Source: UBA5018 sp044375975 (lineage in GTDB: Bacteria; Cyanobacteriota; Cyanobacteriia; PCC-6307; Cyanobiaceae). Taken from it: DNA of 64,000 nt. A model generated the notes under the pieces. That model saw only the letters and a list, made by a program, of their open reading frames with translations. It made no database searches and was not told the DNA's origin. Both the position numbers and the translations under genes were made by a program. The DNA is taken from the NCBI GenBank assembly GCA_044375975.1, contig JBILLQ010000001.1, positions 62,001-126,000 of the forward strand, read 5' to 3'. Shown in pieces: positions 62,350 to 64,000 of this stretch. Numbering within the stretch: position 1 is the stretch's first letter; each line of letters begins with the position of its first letter.

Positions 62350-64000
62350 ATGCCCAAGAAGCCCGCCAGCAAAAAGCAGATCGAGAGCTTTGTGCACGAT
62401 GAGGCCTCACGCCGGAATATCCCTCCGGCTGAGTTCCAGACGATGGTGCGCAACCAGGAGAAAACACCGCTCCAGGTGGTCTACGAGCGACGAAATCCGG
62501 ATCTGGATCCGCAGCTGATCTGGCGGGGCAAGGATCTGCTGGATGAGTCCCCCCTGGTGGTGAACGCACCGCCGCTTTATATCCAGGAGAAGATCCACCC
62601 GAAGGTACTTATTGATGATCTCAGGCGGCGCAGCAAAGAGGGAAGCAGTAGTCATAAGGGCTTTGTCGAGCAGATGGGTTTGTTCGACACCATCAAGGGC
62701 GATGGGGGCGATGGAGCAAAGACCGAGTTCTATCAGCATGATCAGAACTGGACGAATCGGATGATTCTTGGGAACTCATTGGAGGTGATGGCGAGTCTGA
62801 CTGAAAGGGAAGGGTTGCGGGGGAAGGTACAGTGTATTTATTTTGATCCGCCATACGGGATCAAGTTCAACAGCAACTTTCAGTGGTCAACAACCAGCCG
62901 CGATGTCAAGGATGGCAAACCCAGTCACATATCACGTGAACCCGAGCAGGTGAAAGCCTTTAGAGATACATGGCGAGATGGAATAAATAGTTACCTGTCT
63001 TACTTGCGAGATAGACTTGAAGCGGGTCGAGAGCTCCTATCTGACTCGGGATCGATCTTTGTCCAAATAGGAGACGAGAATGTACACAGAGTGAGAGCCG
63101 TTCTTGATGAAGTATTTGGGGATTGCAATTTCATTTCAATCATCACTCTGACGAAGGCCGCGTCCCAAAGCTCAACTCTCCTGGCAGGCGTCAATGATTT
63201 CCTGCTCTGGTACGCCAAATCAAAAGAACATGTCAAATATAGAAAGCTTCTCAAAGAAAAAGCTCCAGTAGAGCGCCCCGAAGAGCGCTATATATGCATA
63301 GAGGAGTCAAATGGCAAGATTCACGACCTTACTTTTAAGCAAAAGACTGGTGAGGCCGAGGTCCCGGAAGGAAAGTATCTCCGGATGGTTCCAGCAAATT
63401 CTCAGACCGGCTCAGACACTTCAAGGTTTGATTATCAATTCACGGACCAGATTTATCGCCCCCCTGGTTCGAGGGGATGGTCGACAGGCAAGGCAGGACT
63501 TACTCGACTCTCTAAAGCTGATCGCCTCTGGGCTGCAGGAACAACTCTGATGTGGAAATACTATCACCTTGATTATCCATGCCGTGAGCGCGTCTCTCTA
63601 TGGGACGATATCCGCTCTAGTGGATTTGGCTCGGACAAAATATATGTTGTGCAAACTCAGCCGGATGTGATTAAAAGGTGCATCCTGATGACTTCTGATC
63701 CAGGCGATCTTGTTCTCGATCCAACGTGTGGATCCGGTACATCCGCTGCAGTTGCAGAGGAGTGGGGCCGGCGCTGGATCACGATCGACACATCGAGAGT
63801 CGCATTAGCATTGGCCCGTGCCCGGATCATGGGAGCACGCTATCCCTACTACCTGTTGGCAGATTCTTCAGAGGGGAAGCTCAAAGAGGCTGAGCTGACT
63901 CGCTCAATGCCAAATACTGATCCGGTTTCTCGCAACATCCGCCAAGGCTTTGTCTACGAACGCGTTCCCCACATCACCCTTAAATCAATTGCAAACAACA
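62350..64000 (+). CDS. Beta-class DNA-methyltransferase Mod (partial)
   Basis: The frame opens at ATG 62350, one base after the Res stop, and remains open to the right edge (550 codons). It has the catalytic motif DPPYGIKF near residue 166 and the SAM-binding motif DPTCGSGTSAAVAEEW near residue 457. The catalytic-before-SAM order defines beta-class N6-adenine or N4-cytosine methyltransferases such as type III Mod. The stretch between them, about 62920-63700, is clearly richer in A+T and probably holds the target-recognition domain. The C-terminus is outside the window. Confidence 0.88.
   Translation, partial: MPKKPASKKQIESFVHDEASRRNIPPAEFQTMVRNQEKTPLQVVYERRNPDLDPQLIWRGKDLLDESPLVVNAPPLYIQEKIHPKVLIDDLRRRSKEGSSSHKGFVEQMGLFDTIKGDGGDGAKTEFYQHDQNWTNRMILGNSLEVMASLTEREGLRGKVQCIYFDPPYGIKFNSNFQWSTTSRDVKDGKPSHISREPEQVKAFRDTWRDGINSYLSYLRDRLEAGRELLSDSGSIFVQIGDENVHRVRAVLDEVFGDCNFISIITLTKAASQSSTLLAGVNDFLLWYAKSKEHVKYRKLLKEKAPVERPEERYICIEESNGKIHDLTFKQKTGEAEVPEGKYLRMVPANSQTGSDTSRFDYQFTDQIYRPPGSRGWSTGKAGLTRLSKADRLWAAGTTLMWKYYHLDYPCRERVSLWDDIRSSGFGSDKIYVVQTQPDVIKRCILMTSDPGDLVLDPTCGSGTSAAVAEEWGRRWITIDTSRVALALARARIMGARYPYYLLADSSEGKLKEAELTRSMPNTDPVSRNIRQGFVYERVPHITLKSIANN

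Overview
The window is chromosomal DNA from a GC-rich picocyanobacterium, most likely of the Synechococcus/Cyanobium group. It carries chlP (chlorophyll phytyl side chain), psb27 (photosystem II assembly), ccsA (cytochrome c maturation), a class II fructose-1,6/sedoheptulose-1,7-bisphosphatase, hemA, glgC and many short-spaced operons. Gene content is dense and mostly housekeeping up to about 58.1 kb. Genus placement is inference from gene content and order, since no rRNA gene is present.

Layout: 1-3 kb holds a minus-strand block of hisZ (cut by the window edge), suhB-like phosphatase and a 2Fe-2S ferredoxin, plus tRNA-Ser(GGA). 3-8.4 kb has a TerC/DUF475 membrane protein and a complete four-gene polar amino-acid ABC transporter. 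8.8-15.9 kb is a transporter block: SLC13/RCK permease, Amt ammonium transporter with an unusual adjacent PII protein, CPA2 antiporter and APC permease. 16-21 kb has chlP, a VanY-type carboxypeptidase and a large U32 protein interrupted by a hexanucleotide microsatellite. 21.8-27.8 kb has typA/bipA, DUF309, the lptA-lptB-lptF envelope operon and ccsA. 28-33 kb has rpe, glpX, hemA and glgC; rpe and glpX are divergent Calvin-cycle genes. 33-38 kb has dnaA divergent from an HtrA protease, then two glycosyltransferases of the TIGR04282/TIGR04283 pair and a GNAT. 38.5-46.3 kb has an ABC exporter, short-form hisG (partner of hisZ at the left edge), glyoxalase II, RidA, tRNA-Pro(TGG), DUF3153, argB and DUF2854. 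A decayed IS605-family element (tnpA and tnpB both broken) sits at 46.6-48.4 kb beside ssb. 48.9-58.1 kb has cobK, a PfkB kinase, purA, psb27, proS, ppa, a methyltransferase, a ferredoxin and an ArsC/Spx-like protein.

From about 58.1 kb to the right edge the content changes to accessory DNA. There are three tightly packed small genes of unknown function, the last frameshifted by an 8-bp tandem duplication, followed by a large helicase-nuclease Res subunit and a beta-class DNA methyltransferase Mod that runs off the window. This is a type III-like restriction-modification module and the strongest candidate for a mobile defence locus here.

A recurring feature is short tandem repeats, mostly with periods of 15 or 18 bp and one of 6 bp. 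They lie in intergenic gaps, at gene starts and ends, and inside coding sequence. Because their periods are multiples of three they preserve reading frames. Nothing resembling a CRISPR array, prophage structural module or rRNA operon was seen.
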